Program-made: the position numbers and the translations under genes
Assembly: GCA_033297205.1 (NCBI GenBank)
Contig: MU859155.1
Coordinates: 62,001 to 126,000, forward strand
Direction of reading: 5' to 3'
Length of the DNA stretch: 64,000 nt
DNA from: Pseudoneurospora amorphoporcata
Taxonomy: Eukaryota > Ascomycota > Sordariomycetes > Sordariales > Sordariaceae
Notes under the pieces: generated by a model
Told to the model about the DNA's origin: nothing
Database searches by the model: none
The model's input: only the letters and a program-made list of their open reading frames with translations
In this document: piece by piece, positions 54,052-64,000 of the stretch
Layout: each line of letters starts with the position of its first letter
How positions within the stretch are numbered: the stretch's first letter is position 1

Positions 54052-56206
54052 CTAGTTAGTGTCCCGCGACCACTTCCAGTGAGTCTCCCCATCCTCGTAA
54101 GCGGATGCCCTCCAGTGAGCTGCGGTACCGCCACCGCCGCCTTCGGCCTGCTGTTGCTGCTGTTGCTGCTGTTGCTGCTGCTGTTGCTGATGCTGCTGCT
54201 GCTGCTGTACCTGGACTTGGGCTCCTCCTCCTCCCGGCGAGCCGCCTTCCTCCTTGCCCTCGTCATCAGAGGTGTCGGGGGTCGTAGTGGTTGGGAGGAG
54301 GCGGTAGGGGTGAGGGTGAGTGGGGAAGCCGGGAGGAGCCTCGACGCGGCGGTAGTTGTTGATAATGCTGGGATCGCCGCGAGGTTGAGGCTGGGCGGGC
54401 TGGCCGATGGGACCGAAGCGGCAGGGACCTTGGCTTAGGATTTGGGGGCCTGTGAAAGAAAGTGTTTTGTTAGTCAGGTGTTACTGGGAGTAACTTTGAG
54501 TTGAGGGATCGAAATCCGGAGTCATGGTAAGGTAAGTAACAGGATCCACGCATGTCATGTTGCTTACCAGTAGGAATTCGAGAAGGACCAGAAGAACTAC
54601 CTCCAACACTTGGACGCCAGTTGTTCAACGCGCGAGGGCTCGAGCTCTTCTCACGTTGATAATCACCGCCTCCGAAGGCCCTGGCTCCCATGCTGCTGCT
54701 AGCGGCGTTAGTCTGACCCGGCCCCATCATCTCACCACTATCACCAGAAGCCGACCCCTGACCAATCGACCCTCTGCGCGAGATCGGGCTACCAGAAGCC
54801 GTAGTCAAAGACCGACCACGAGGACCCCCACGAATCGCAGACAGGTCCATCGGCCCCTTGCTAGTACTTGACTCATCGCCGTTGGTCAACACCTGCCTCT
54901 GCCTCATCAGCTCGGCTTGCTGTCGCTTATACCAAGCAGGCAAGCCATGGAAGAGGCCGAGCATGTGCTGAGTGGCCCTGTCGTACGGCATCTCGTGCTT
55001 GTACTTGCAGCCCTGCTGGGTGAAGGCACAGGTGCCCTCGTGCACCCACTTGTCGCAGAAGATCTTGGCTCGCTTGGGGCCTTGGCCGTGGAGGGGAGGG
55101 GGCGTCAGGTAAGCGGCTACGGCTGCGGACTGGTGGTGAGTGAGGCTCGTGTTGGTGGCTGCTGGGCTGTTGCTGGCCAGGACAATTTGGTCGATCTGTG
55201 ACTGCGGTAAATCAGTTTGTCAGTCGTACATTCAGTTTGGTCTGGGTGTGGTATGTGGGAGCTTCTCATATGCATTGGAGCTAACTGTTGTGACTCTGTC
55301 TAGGCTGTGTAGAATCTTACATACCTGGACGGCATCTTTCTGCATCACCTGAGTCTGAACAGGATCCACGTTGGTGTTGCGTCCGTTGGCATCCAATGCC
55401 TGGGGAAGCTCAAGAACGAACAGACGAGAGATATCCGACTCATATGCGGGGACGCCGACGAGGGGAGGAAGCATATCCGCCGGGATCAGTCTCGTGTAGC
55501 GACCGTTTCCGCGGTCGTAGGCGTAGGCGTAGAACTGATGGGGATATTGCGGCCCCCGTGCGTTATGGCGTCCCTGTTGCGCTCTCTCCGCTTCTTCATA
55601 CTGCTGAACCATTTGCCTCCCGAGGAAGTCGCGCGTGTTCTGTGTATAGGGGGCGCGAGCGATGACGGTGGTCTCTATTCTAGGAGAGGACCTAGTGGTG
55701 ACGACGGCAGTGTGACGAGATTGTTCCCATTCCGGGCTGGAGTCCTCTGAGTTGTTGGTGATTTCTGTCTCCGACTGATTTCTGGGAGGAGTCGGAGCAA
55801 AGTCCATACTCATCGGGGAGGCAGGCGACCCTCTTTGCAGTCTCCAGTGAGTATTGAGATCCCTTCTCTTGATGGCGATAGGCGAATGGGGCTTTGGGAT
55901 CTCGGCAACGGGGGGGTTCTGGCCTGGCTCCATGATGAATGAATGGCCCGGCAGAAGGGATCGTGAAAAGGAACCAGGTGGTTCTATAGTATGATGTGGT
56001 CGGATGTGTCTTTTTATCTGCGGCCCGAGAGTACTAGTAGGGAAAAACTGAAAGTTCGGTGTTCTAGGTGTTGAGAAGCTCGAGCTTGAAGCTAGCTCGG
56101 ACACTGCTGATGATGATCCAGAAGCTGAGTCGGCCCCGGCTTGATGGGTGTTGAGAGGGGTATTAGTAGCAGCGGAGTAGGGGTCGTATTTGATTAATCC
56201 AACCAT
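54052..56206 (-). CDS. CCCH-type zinc-finger protein with C-terminal polyglutamine
   Basis: A probable RNA-binding protein. Three exons (56206-55325, 55195-54568, 54449-54052) give 635 residues. The introns (129 and 118 nt) have GTATGT and GTAAGC donors and TCACAG/TTCACAG acceptors. One clear zinc finger lies at residues 341-361: C-x8-C-x6-C-x3-H (CDKWVHEGTC ... CKYKH). It is followed by a helical stretch, MLGLFHGLPAWYKRQQAELM. A second Cys-containing patch (SQGPCRFGPIGQ) follows the last splice. The N-terminal 290 residues are disordered but contain a conserved-looking block, PQYPHQFYAYAYDRGNGRYTRLIPADML. The C-terminal region has a Gly run and a CAG/CAA-encoded glutamine tract (about 54141-54225), then a Trp-rich end (GETHWKWSRDTN). 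The ATG at 56206 (MVGLIKYDPYS) is the first of the frame. I do not recognise a specific orthologue; the architecture fits fungal CCCH proteins of unknown target. Confidence 0.85.
54141..54225 (-). repeat. CAG/CAA tract encoding polyglutamine in the CCCH protein
   Basis: On the minus strand a mixed CAG/CAA run, interrupted by one histidine codon, encodes about 20 glutamines inside exon 3. Such tracts vary in length between strains; interruption by CAA codons would slow expansion. Confidence 0.85.
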
Positions 56207-58861
56207 GCCGAGTCTAGGTATATGGTTTGATAATTTGATAGCGGACCGGATCAATGATGTGACGACATGGAAAACACTGATGAGATGATTAGCATGATAC
56301 TGACTCCGCAGCTGTGAGTGCTAGAGAGGTTGGACCGTCACTAAAGATGGAAACCAAGCAGGAAAACGCTTAGCAAAGAGCGTGGACACAATGGAAAACA
56401 CACACCATCAACGATGCCAACAGCTCAGTCGCATCAACCTGGCCACCCCTTGATTCCCAGCAAACGAGGGACCCGGTAGACGCGAAAGATCCGGGGTGTC
56501 TGTTTTAGTATTTATACCGCCTATTCATATCCCCAGGTGCGTCTTGAAGGTAGAGAAACAGAAGCAGAATGGCGGAGAGCGAGCAGCGAGCAGCAAGCCG
56601 TTGAAAAGATATGTGGCAAGCAATGGCCGGGGAAGCTTTGCAAGAGTCCGAGCCGGGGACTTGAGAAGGTATATCAAAGCAACCAAAGAGCAAAGAGCAA
56701 AAGCCGGGAGCCGCAATCAATTGACGGACTACCTATTTTCCTGTCTGCCCTGTCCGCTCTTCCCGCCTTCCGCCTTCCGCCTTCCGTCTACAGACAGGGC
56801 TTGCTCAGTCGCCCTTCTGAAGTGTCGTCGTTGATGTTGCGTTCAAGTTATGTGGTTGGGTACGGTAGTTGTTAGGTACAGGTCCGCTTCCACGGGATTG
56901 GTTAGAGGCTAGGTAGATGGGCGGATAGATGCTTGATGATTGCAGTGATGTTGGCTTGCATGTTGCGGATGCGGCGAAGCTAAGGGGGCCACGGGGGGTG
57001 GGAGACTGGTACACATACATACATGCTTTCTTCTGTAGCACAAAGTGGCCGCGGAACTGGACGTACAACATAACGATGTGGCTTGTGAATCGTCGGTAAG
57101 CAAGTCTATGGAGAGCACCGCGGTAGCTCAACTTGTTGAGCTCAAGAAGAAGAAGAAGAGAAGAATACCCGTGGACATATATGATGGTGACAAGACTTGG
57201 ACTGACCTTGACTGAGTACAGGTAATAGTAACGGAGCAGATAACTTCCCAGCATACACCTCAACGCTCCTCGCACTCAAGCCTTCGGTACGAATCGAATA
57301 TTATGGTGGGCATCAAGGTGACAAATATTCAGCAGTAACGACGGAGAGTTCTTCTAGGAAAGTCGAGACTCCTTGTTCCGTTCCTTTGTCACACCCAGCG
57401 CAACTAAAGTGTCGCCAAAGGTACCTATAGATTATCAGGATGTGTGGTAGCGATGTCGGCACTCGTTTACGTTAGCCTGTGTTGCATTCTACCTCTCTTT
57501 CCGTTGTTGCTCGTGTGCCCCTACACTCGTGTAATCTTTGGATATCTGCCATACCATACCGCACAAACAAGCCGCAGCCATGTCGATACCACCGGCCCTC
57601 TTGGCAGCAATGCCGACAGGATGGTGGGCCATTGCGTGTATACTCCATATACCCGCTTGATGTGGTATTTACTATTCACTGTATCATCTTTCCAGTTCAG
57701 CTGAAGTCCCAAACCGCGCGGGTACAAAATATGGCGACCAGAGGCAAGTCGACATGGACTGTTATGTCTAGGTCTGCGATACCGACAAGGACAAGAGAAA
57801 AAGATGCGAGCAAACGCAAGACCCCAGAGAGACAACATCAGCGGGAATGGCGGAGGCTACTTTTTGCGGGAACTTGCATCTTTCCCTGCTCTGGCTCCAC
57901 GTGACAAACAGGGAAAGCCACTCACAAAAGCCATGGTGACAGTGAGCGGCGAACCGATTTGCTTCAGAAGGTGGGACATGCCCCTTTGGGTCTCTCTCCC
58001 ATGAGGCCCGGCTGCCTGGTGTTTTTGCATGGCCATGGATATGGAGTAGCACAAATCCCCAGTGCTGTCGTTCTGTTGGGAGTTCGGAATTGCCAATGTT
58101 GACAATTATCCAGACACACGAACGCCCCCTCACTCTGGTGACAACTCTACGGAATGACTATCATAACTAGTCCATTAATGCTTCGAGTTCTCGTCTCTCA
58201 CAACACATCGTTCCAACTATTCGTAAGGAGAACAGCCCTGCCCTACGCTCGCCGCTTTCCTAGTCCCGCCTAACTAACGATACCTCTCATTCTTCAGGTA
58301 CACGATCATTTGTTTATATATCTACTACTATCTGTTACCTATATAGGTAAAACAATGTTCATTCTCGAAGCGCAACAAAGGAAGCCATCACGCGAGCTTC
58401 TCGAAGCGACCCATTTTTTTTTACCCAGGCAACAAAAACCTATCACAACGCGTCTTTGGAATCCGAATTATGGAGAGATAGACCTATGATACATTGCAGT
58501 GGCCCAGCGTTGATCCGAGATGCCAGAGCAAGAGACGTTGTATACAATTTGCCGTTGTGGGACAGCCAGCCGGTACAATCGAATGTTCCAAGACACTATC
58601 ACAGCCAAGGGTACGCCCGATAGTTGAGAGACAAGAGTAATCTACAATGGGCTCTATGAATCAAGGCAGTCCTTATTTTGAACACACTACAGCCCAGTCT
58701 GCCCTGCTATCAGGCCAATCGTTTTATGGGGGACCTGGACCAATCTTGTTCGAAGTACGGATCACTATTTGTAGAGGACCATGGACGGGGTCTGAAGAAG
58801 CAAGACAAGTCATGTACAAAGACAAGCGAAAGGCAAAAGTTCAAAGCTGAAAAGATATGAA
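56207..58861. other. Upstream region of the CCCH gene; no gene seen
   Basis: About 2.6 kb containing the CCCH promoter and leader. A GGTACCTA motif occurs at 57420-57427. Frames of 110-156 codons on both strands near 56500-57900 overlap and lack domains or codon bias. Nothing further is visible. Confidence 0.5.
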
Positions 58862-59549
58862 TTATCGCGTCGGTATAGATATGTGAACACTACTCATATT
58901 TCCTGATTCTCGATCCGTTTCTCTGTGAACAAGAACTAGGAAATAGGCCAAAAATGCGGCAACACTAACGAGATCCCAGTCCAACGTAAACGAAGTATCC
59001 GAGGGTAAGCATCTGTACAGATTCTCGGGACGTAATCTGTCATCGCTCTTCTTTCTGAAGGCAGTTTTGACTTCCAAAGTTTGGAACTCGTTGAATTGTC
59101 GATCGTCTTTCCTTGCAGCGTTAAGAATTTCGCGTAGAGCAAAACCAATCTGGGCTGATCCTCAGTGGAAAAGATAAGGGGTCGCAACTTTGACTAACTC
59201 CGCAATTTTGATCTCGGTATCCGGGCCAGCTTGACTGGGTGGAAGGGCGATGAACGTAGCGTTCATATGCGGGAGTTTATCAAACGTGTGGACAGTATTA
59301 CCCGCCCAGTCCTCAATCTTGAGACCGTGCTCGGCTTGAACAAATGGATGGCGGAAATTTCTCTCCTCGTGTCTCTCTTCGAATGCGGGTGTGGACTCCG
59401 CTACTGGATACAAAACTCCTGGCTCGGTAGCCGATATTATAAGAGAGCTGTGACGATTGTAGGGTTACTGAAGAGGTCAAGATGAAACAGGATATCCCAA
59501 TTAAGAAGAAGATGCTGCAATGATGCAATGAGGACTGACCCCGACTCAT
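58862..59549 (-). pseudogene. Candidate decayed or poorly resolved small gene (unknown protein)
   Basis: On the minus strand three adjoining frame segments look more protein-like than the surroundings. The first is an N-terminal piece from ATG 59549, MSRGQSSLHHCSIFFLIGIS, which resembles a signal or anchor segment. The second is a middle piece near 59414-59162 with HGLKIEDWAGNTVHTFDKLP and MNATFIALPPSQAGPDTEIK. The third is a C-terminal piece ending at 58862 with GSAQIGFALREILNAARKDD and LRPENLYRCLPSDTSFTLDW. Joining them needs at least two frame changes, and I could not find splice sites that satisfy both: the only introns available would be about 45 nt with weak donors. I recognise no family. 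It could be a lineage-specific gene with short introns, a pseudogene or chance. Confidence 0.3.
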
Positions 59550-61423
59550 TTAGCAGGGCGAAGTGACGTCTTAATATAGCTCGACGAGGAGAAGAAAAGG
59601 AGCTATTGACATCAGATATTGGGGATTTTACACTTCAAACCAACACATCATTGTTGGCTGGATCCATTTGGCCTCTACCTGATTCTCGTCTCGATGTCCT
59701 CGCACGACTCCCTTCGTAACCGCGCGAACTGCTTTGAGAATATCCTCATAATATGTTTACCACCACAATGATCATTAAATGGAGTGCAAGGTTGGCGGTT
59801 AGGTTGCTGTCAAAAACGGGCAGTTGGTCCTGCACAAATATCGGAGTGAGTCTGGCGCCTGCCTGTCCAGCCGTGCCAACGCTGAACTTTGACTTCCAAC
59901 ATCCCCTATTCTCACAACATGCTCATCACGATGATCATCATCACACCGGAGTGAAAAGATGGCGGTGGTTTTCGAAAGAGGGTCGTTGGTTCTGATATAT
60001 CCAGGGAGTGCGTGCCAACACCTAGGACTAGGGGCACTTCGGCCGCGCTTTCTGCTTTGTTCAGCAAATTCCCGAGTTTTTTTTTCCCACATTTATCGCC
60101 ATGTTGTTGTATTGCGATGGTCTCCATCTAACGAAGGTCGTCCTTTGATGCCATCGGGACGCATATGGGCAGTCTATCGTCTGACAAACAATTTTGACTT
60201 CACAACAACTTCCCACTAACATACCTTATCTACGATTCAACACAAAGACTTGGAAATTGCATCGTCAATCGGAAAGTCAAGGTACCTATCTTTACATCCC
60301 ACATTGGCAAGTACCTCCCCGTCTCAATAGCATCCCCTCGTCCTCAGCCAAACCTACCTCTCTACCGGCTACCGCATAACCCACTCACTCCGATCGTACC
60401 TTCCTTCACCGAGGGCGAGGGCAAACCAACACCATATCATCGGACGAACCTTCCATCTGGCCCGGCCACCTGCACCCACCGCCGCTCACGCTTGCCCTTT
60501 CATTTGATAAGCAGCCAGTCCAGGCTAAGTTGGCAGGATCTCCTCGATTAGTACCAGTGCAGGTACCTAGTTCAACTGGCCCCGGGCCATGGAGGGAGGG
60601 TTCCCTTTCGGGCAGTGTGCCGTACGTACCTTACCTACTCACCCCGGTCTGCCTCGCGAGAGGTCTTGCGTTCGATTTGGTTGCATAGACGTCACACGAT
60701 TTTCTTTCGAGCAAATTAGGTGGGATGTTCGTGCGTCGTCAAAACAACGTCCTGCCGTCTTCGCTCCCGATGAGAGTAGTAAGTAGTGTCTTGCTAGTCA
60801 CCGTGAATCTTGTTTTCTAATTTCTTTTTTTATCCTTTTTTTTCCCGCTTCATCTTTGCCTCCGTTGTAAGCATGATGGCTGTGCCTAGTGACAAACTCG
60901 TGAGAGACTAAGAGATACCTATCTTGCTAAGTCTTGATAGACGAGTTTGTTGGAGATAACTGAAGAGGTAGCAACTGAGACACACGCGCAAATAGCCACC
61001 CATAATATTTGCCACCGTCACTCTCACTCATCGCCTGAGATTGATGTCGGAGGCAAGCACAACCACAATCTCACTATCATCTCTCTGCACCCGATGGTTA
61101 TACTGACTTCTTTGGTACTTGCTGTATTTGTATGACGCTTGATGTATGAGAGTGAACATCTAAGGCATGATGATCACCGTTCAGTGTAAACCACCGAGCA
61201 AACCTAGCCCAAGCATCATCTTCTAACTTTTTCCGGACTCTCCTCACTTTTTATTCCATCCGTAGCAATTGAGCAAGCAAGCAAAAAAGAAGGCGAAACC
61301 GAACGTAGCTTCTAATGGTAACTACAAAGACATGACTCAAACAATACAACCAACTACTAGCCAACCCACCCTATTCATCCATCCCTCAACCTAATGGTAT
61401 CTCCAGCAAACCAGTCTGTCACC
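59550..61423. other. Non-coding region 3' of the remodeller gene
   Basis: 1.9 kb without a supported gene. GGTACCTA motifs occur at 60281-60288 and 60562-60569. A T-rich patch lies near 60810-60850. The sequence next to 61423 should be the 3' untranslated region of the minus-strand remodeller. Confidence 0.5.
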
Positions 61424-64000
61424 CTACTGCGATGGAGGTCTTGGAACCTGCGGTGGTCCTTGTCCTCCCTGTCCTCCTTCCCCTCCTTGCCTCTGCTGGG
61501 GCGATTGACCCGATTGCCTCTGCTTCGCCTTCATAGCGTCATCCTTCCTCCGCTGTACCACCCTCAACATCTCGAGCAGGAATTTACGCTTGACTTCCAT
61601 CCTCTCCGGAGTCTGGTGTGGTATGAACCTAAGATTATCCAGCGCCAGCCGTAGAGGGACCTCCTGACTCATCTCGGGACACATCCACGTAGGAGGGTGC
61701 ACGAAACCGCAGACAAAGCAGGAAGTATGAGGGACATTTGGCGGCACGGGTGGGCCTTGGTTGGACCAGAGAGTGCCTGGTCTGGGGGGTTGTTTAATGG
61801 CGTCTGAGGGGAGGTTGTTAGGCTGTCGGTTAGGGTTCAGATTGTGAAGACCGTTAAGAGACGGTGGGCGGATCCCGGCTCCTGGAACGGGGACGGGGAT
61901 AGGAGTGTTGGAGGTTAGTTTCGGGGCTTCGTTTGGTCGGTGATTGGCGGTAAAGGGCATGGGGTGGACGGCAAGGTCGCCGCCGATGGCATTGGGGGAC
62001 ATGGCAAGGCCGTCGGGGACGGGGGTTTGACCTTGGGGTCTGTCATAGCCGGCAAGTCGGTAGACTTCTTGGTTGTGGCTGCCAGGTCGGGCTGGCTTGA
62101 TTGGGCGGCCCATTGCTTTTGGGCCTGCTGGGATGGGGGCGGGCGTAATCTGAACGACGAGCTGGCTTTGGGAGCCTTGCCTTGAACGGATTTGCTGGGG
62201 GTTCCGGGGTTCCGAACTGTCTTGGGCGTCTGCTGTTTGCGTGAGCGGGGTATCTTGGTTGTTGAGGACGAAGAAGATGACTGAAGAGGAAGCTTCTTCT
62301 GCTGACTAGCTCTAGACTTAGGCGTAGAAGCCGACTTAGGCGTAGAAGCTTTGGCTACAGTGGCCGGTGTGTTCCTCCTTGAGGCTGCGACCACTGGAGC
62401 CTTCGTCTTGTTCTTGGTTGGGGTTTTGTTTGGGGGTTTAGTTTTCGTACCTTGTTGCTGTGCATGCTTTGTCTGTGACTTGCGTGAGCTGCCTCCGTTG
62501 GGTAAGAACTCACCATGGGGACTGTCCCGGTCTTCATTACCGCTTGTTTCCCCGTCACTCACATCACCGCCCATGAAATCACCGTCTTGGTCGCCATGGT
62601 CACTCTCATCTCCTTCTTGGCCTTCTTCAAACTCGAACTTTTGTCCGCGATAGTTCGCCGTCTACTCAAGGGGTTAGCACCGTTAGAAAGCACAATGTTG
62701 AACTGATAATCACTTACTGGACGTCGTCGGCCACCACGTCCCAAGGCCTGCATTTCCTTCTCCTCTTCGAGGCGTGCCTCTTCTTCTCGCTGCTGAAGAA
62801 TCTGGTCCCAAACACTCATGGTTAATGCCTTCTCTTCCGTCTCCACGTCATCCTTCAGCCCGTCCTGTGCCCAAACGCGGGCAAAAGCGAAAGCAGACTC
62901 GGCAGACTTGTCACCATCTTGCTTCGTCTCTTCCTTGGCGGAACGATCGAGAAGCTTTTCAATGGCTGCTTCATCATATACGATCCGCTCCTTTTTGCGC
63001 CCCTCGCCGAACAAGGCAGCCGCTCCGTGCTTGAGCACGTTCTCCACATCATTAGCAGCCTCGCCTTCCTTGTCATCCATAGTCTCAATCAGAAGATGGT
63101 CAAGAGCCATCTTCTTACGGCCAATCTGCATAATCTTCTCCTCCGCAGAGTCGACGGTCATAAGCTGGAAGCAAAGCACCTTCTTTTGTTGGCCGATACG
63201 ATGAGCTCTCGAAAGCGCCTGGATATCCTGATGAGGGTTCCAATCAGGATCAAGGATGATGACAGTGTCGGCAGTCGCAAGGTTGATACCGACACCACCA
63301 GCACGGGTTGACAGCAGCATGCAGAACAGTTTGGAATTCGGTGCGTTGAAGGCGTCGATCCTCTTCTGCTTTTCCATACCAGAATGGCTTCCATCAAGTC
63401 TTTCATACGGAAGGTTCATACTCGCGAGGAAGTCTTCCAAGATTGTCAGCTGGTCGAGAAACTGACTGAACATCAAAACTCTGTGTCCACGTTCCCTTAG
63501 TTTAGGAAGCATGACCTCGAGTAACAGAAGCTTGGAAGAAGCCTCAACCAGGTTCCGCTTGCTGACTTCTGGAGACAGGTTCCGATCTTCGATCGACTGG
63601 CTGTAGACGAATGGATGACACAGACACTTGCGGAGCTGCATCAGGATGTTGCTCAGTGAGCCGCGGTCTTGGGTTCTGAGCTTTCCGTTGTTGGAGAAAA
63701 TCGCGCGGATTAGCTGGGGATTACGCTCCATGATCGACTTGCAGAGCTTTTCCTGCAAGACAGTCATGCTCACTGGCAAGATGATCTGGGCCATCGGCGG
63801 CAAGAAGGTAAGTACCATGGCCTTGGTACGACGGAGGAAGTATGGCCTGATCAGCTCATGAAGCTTCGGAAGATTCTCCTTGGTAATATCCTTAAACTCC
63901 TCGTCAAGTTCCTCCGCTTTAAGCTTCGGGTCGATAAATTGCAAGAGGTTGAAAAGCTCTCGCTTGTTGTTCTGTAAGGGTGTACCCGTAAGCAAGAGCT
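61424..64000 (-). CDS. SNF2-family chromatin remodeller, CHD/Mi-2 (Mit1)-like, C-terminal part; N-terminus beyond the window
   Basis: An ATP-dependent nucleosome remodeller. The visible part starts inside the first helicase lobe and holds LTGTPLQNN (motif III region), FLRRTKAMVL, LRKCLCHPFVYS, VLMFSQFLDQLTILEDFL and YERLDGSHSG. The second lobe has LLSTRAGGVGINLATADTVI, DPDWNPHQDIQA and RAHRIGQ. After the helicase comes an acidic SVWDQILQQREEEARLEEEK region. A 56-nt intron (62662-62717, donor GTAAGT, branch GCTAAC) then joins GRRRP to TANYRGQKFEFEE. The tail is lysine/proline-rich and ends with a zinc-knuckle-like C-x2-C-x3-H-x5-C (CFVCGFVHPPTWMC) and a helical MEVKRKFLLEMLRVVQRRKD. The order resembles fungal CHD proteins such as fission-yeast Mit1 of the SHREC silencing complex. 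Between about 62100 and 62200 the coding frame changes without a convincing intron: an unresolved splice or a one-base sequence error in C-rich DNA. Confidence 0.85.

Noticed and set aside
1..64000. CRISPR arrays, operons or phage-like modules
   Set aside because: Spliceosomal introns, Pol III tRNAs and fungal protein families show this is a nuclear fungal chromosome; no regularly spaced repeats of CRISPR type are present.

Overview
The window is eukaryotic nuclear DNA from a filamentous ascomycete, most likely a Sordariales fungus of the Neurospora/Sordaria type; the species cannot be fixed from the sequence alone. The evidence is short spliceosomal introns (53-129 nt, one of about 230 nt) with GTAAGT-like donors and CTAAC/CTGAC branch sites, strong C preference in third codon positions of the real genes, an intron-containing tRNA-Ile, and a set of recognisable fungal proteins including the APSES regulator ASM-1/StuA and the proline enzyme PRO-3. 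There is no operon structure, CRISPR array or prokaryotic feature.

Layout. 1-3299 is non-coding and ends in the promoter and leader of a propionyl/acetyl-CoA synthetase-like gene (3300-5645, +), followed by tRNA-Ile(AAU) (5880-5975). After 3.6 kb of non-coding DNA comes a small BRCT protein gene (9607-10702, -). From 10703 to 28125, about 17.4 kb holds no gene I can support; its right end is the leader, with a short upstream ORF, of asm-1 (28126-30051, +). Then follow a Slk19/Alp7-like coiled-coil gene (31727-34168, +), pro-3 (34911-36251, -), a DHA1-type MFS transporter (37810-39663, +), tRNA-Asn(GUU) (40454-40527), an INO80 Ies4-like gene (42738-43674, +), a 346-bp MITE (44951-45296), a RanBPM/Gid1-like gene (46406-48918, +) with a purine-rich repeat tract behind it, csn-3 (50860-52488, -), a CCCH zinc-finger gene (54052-56206, -), a doubtful decayed coding segment (about 58862-59549, -), and the C-terminal part of a CHD/Mit1-like SNF2 remodeller running off the right edge (61424-64000, -).

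The genes are independent monocistronic units. Thematically the window is rich in nuclear regulators (APSES factor, INO80 subunit, CHD-type ATPase, BRCT protein, COP9 subunit, GID E3-ligase subunit), together with proline synthesis, acyl-CoA metabolism and an exporter.

I did not find a clear new biological system. The observations most worth checking are the long non-coding block and short uORF before asm-1, an upstream ORF coinciding with a candidate leader intron of the acyl-CoA synthetase, a GC-AG intron and a peroxisomal C-terminus in that gene, tandem splice donors in the pro-3 leader, the MITE with its internal repeat, the codon-periodic repeats downstream of the Gid1-like gene, and an unresolved frame change in the remodeller.
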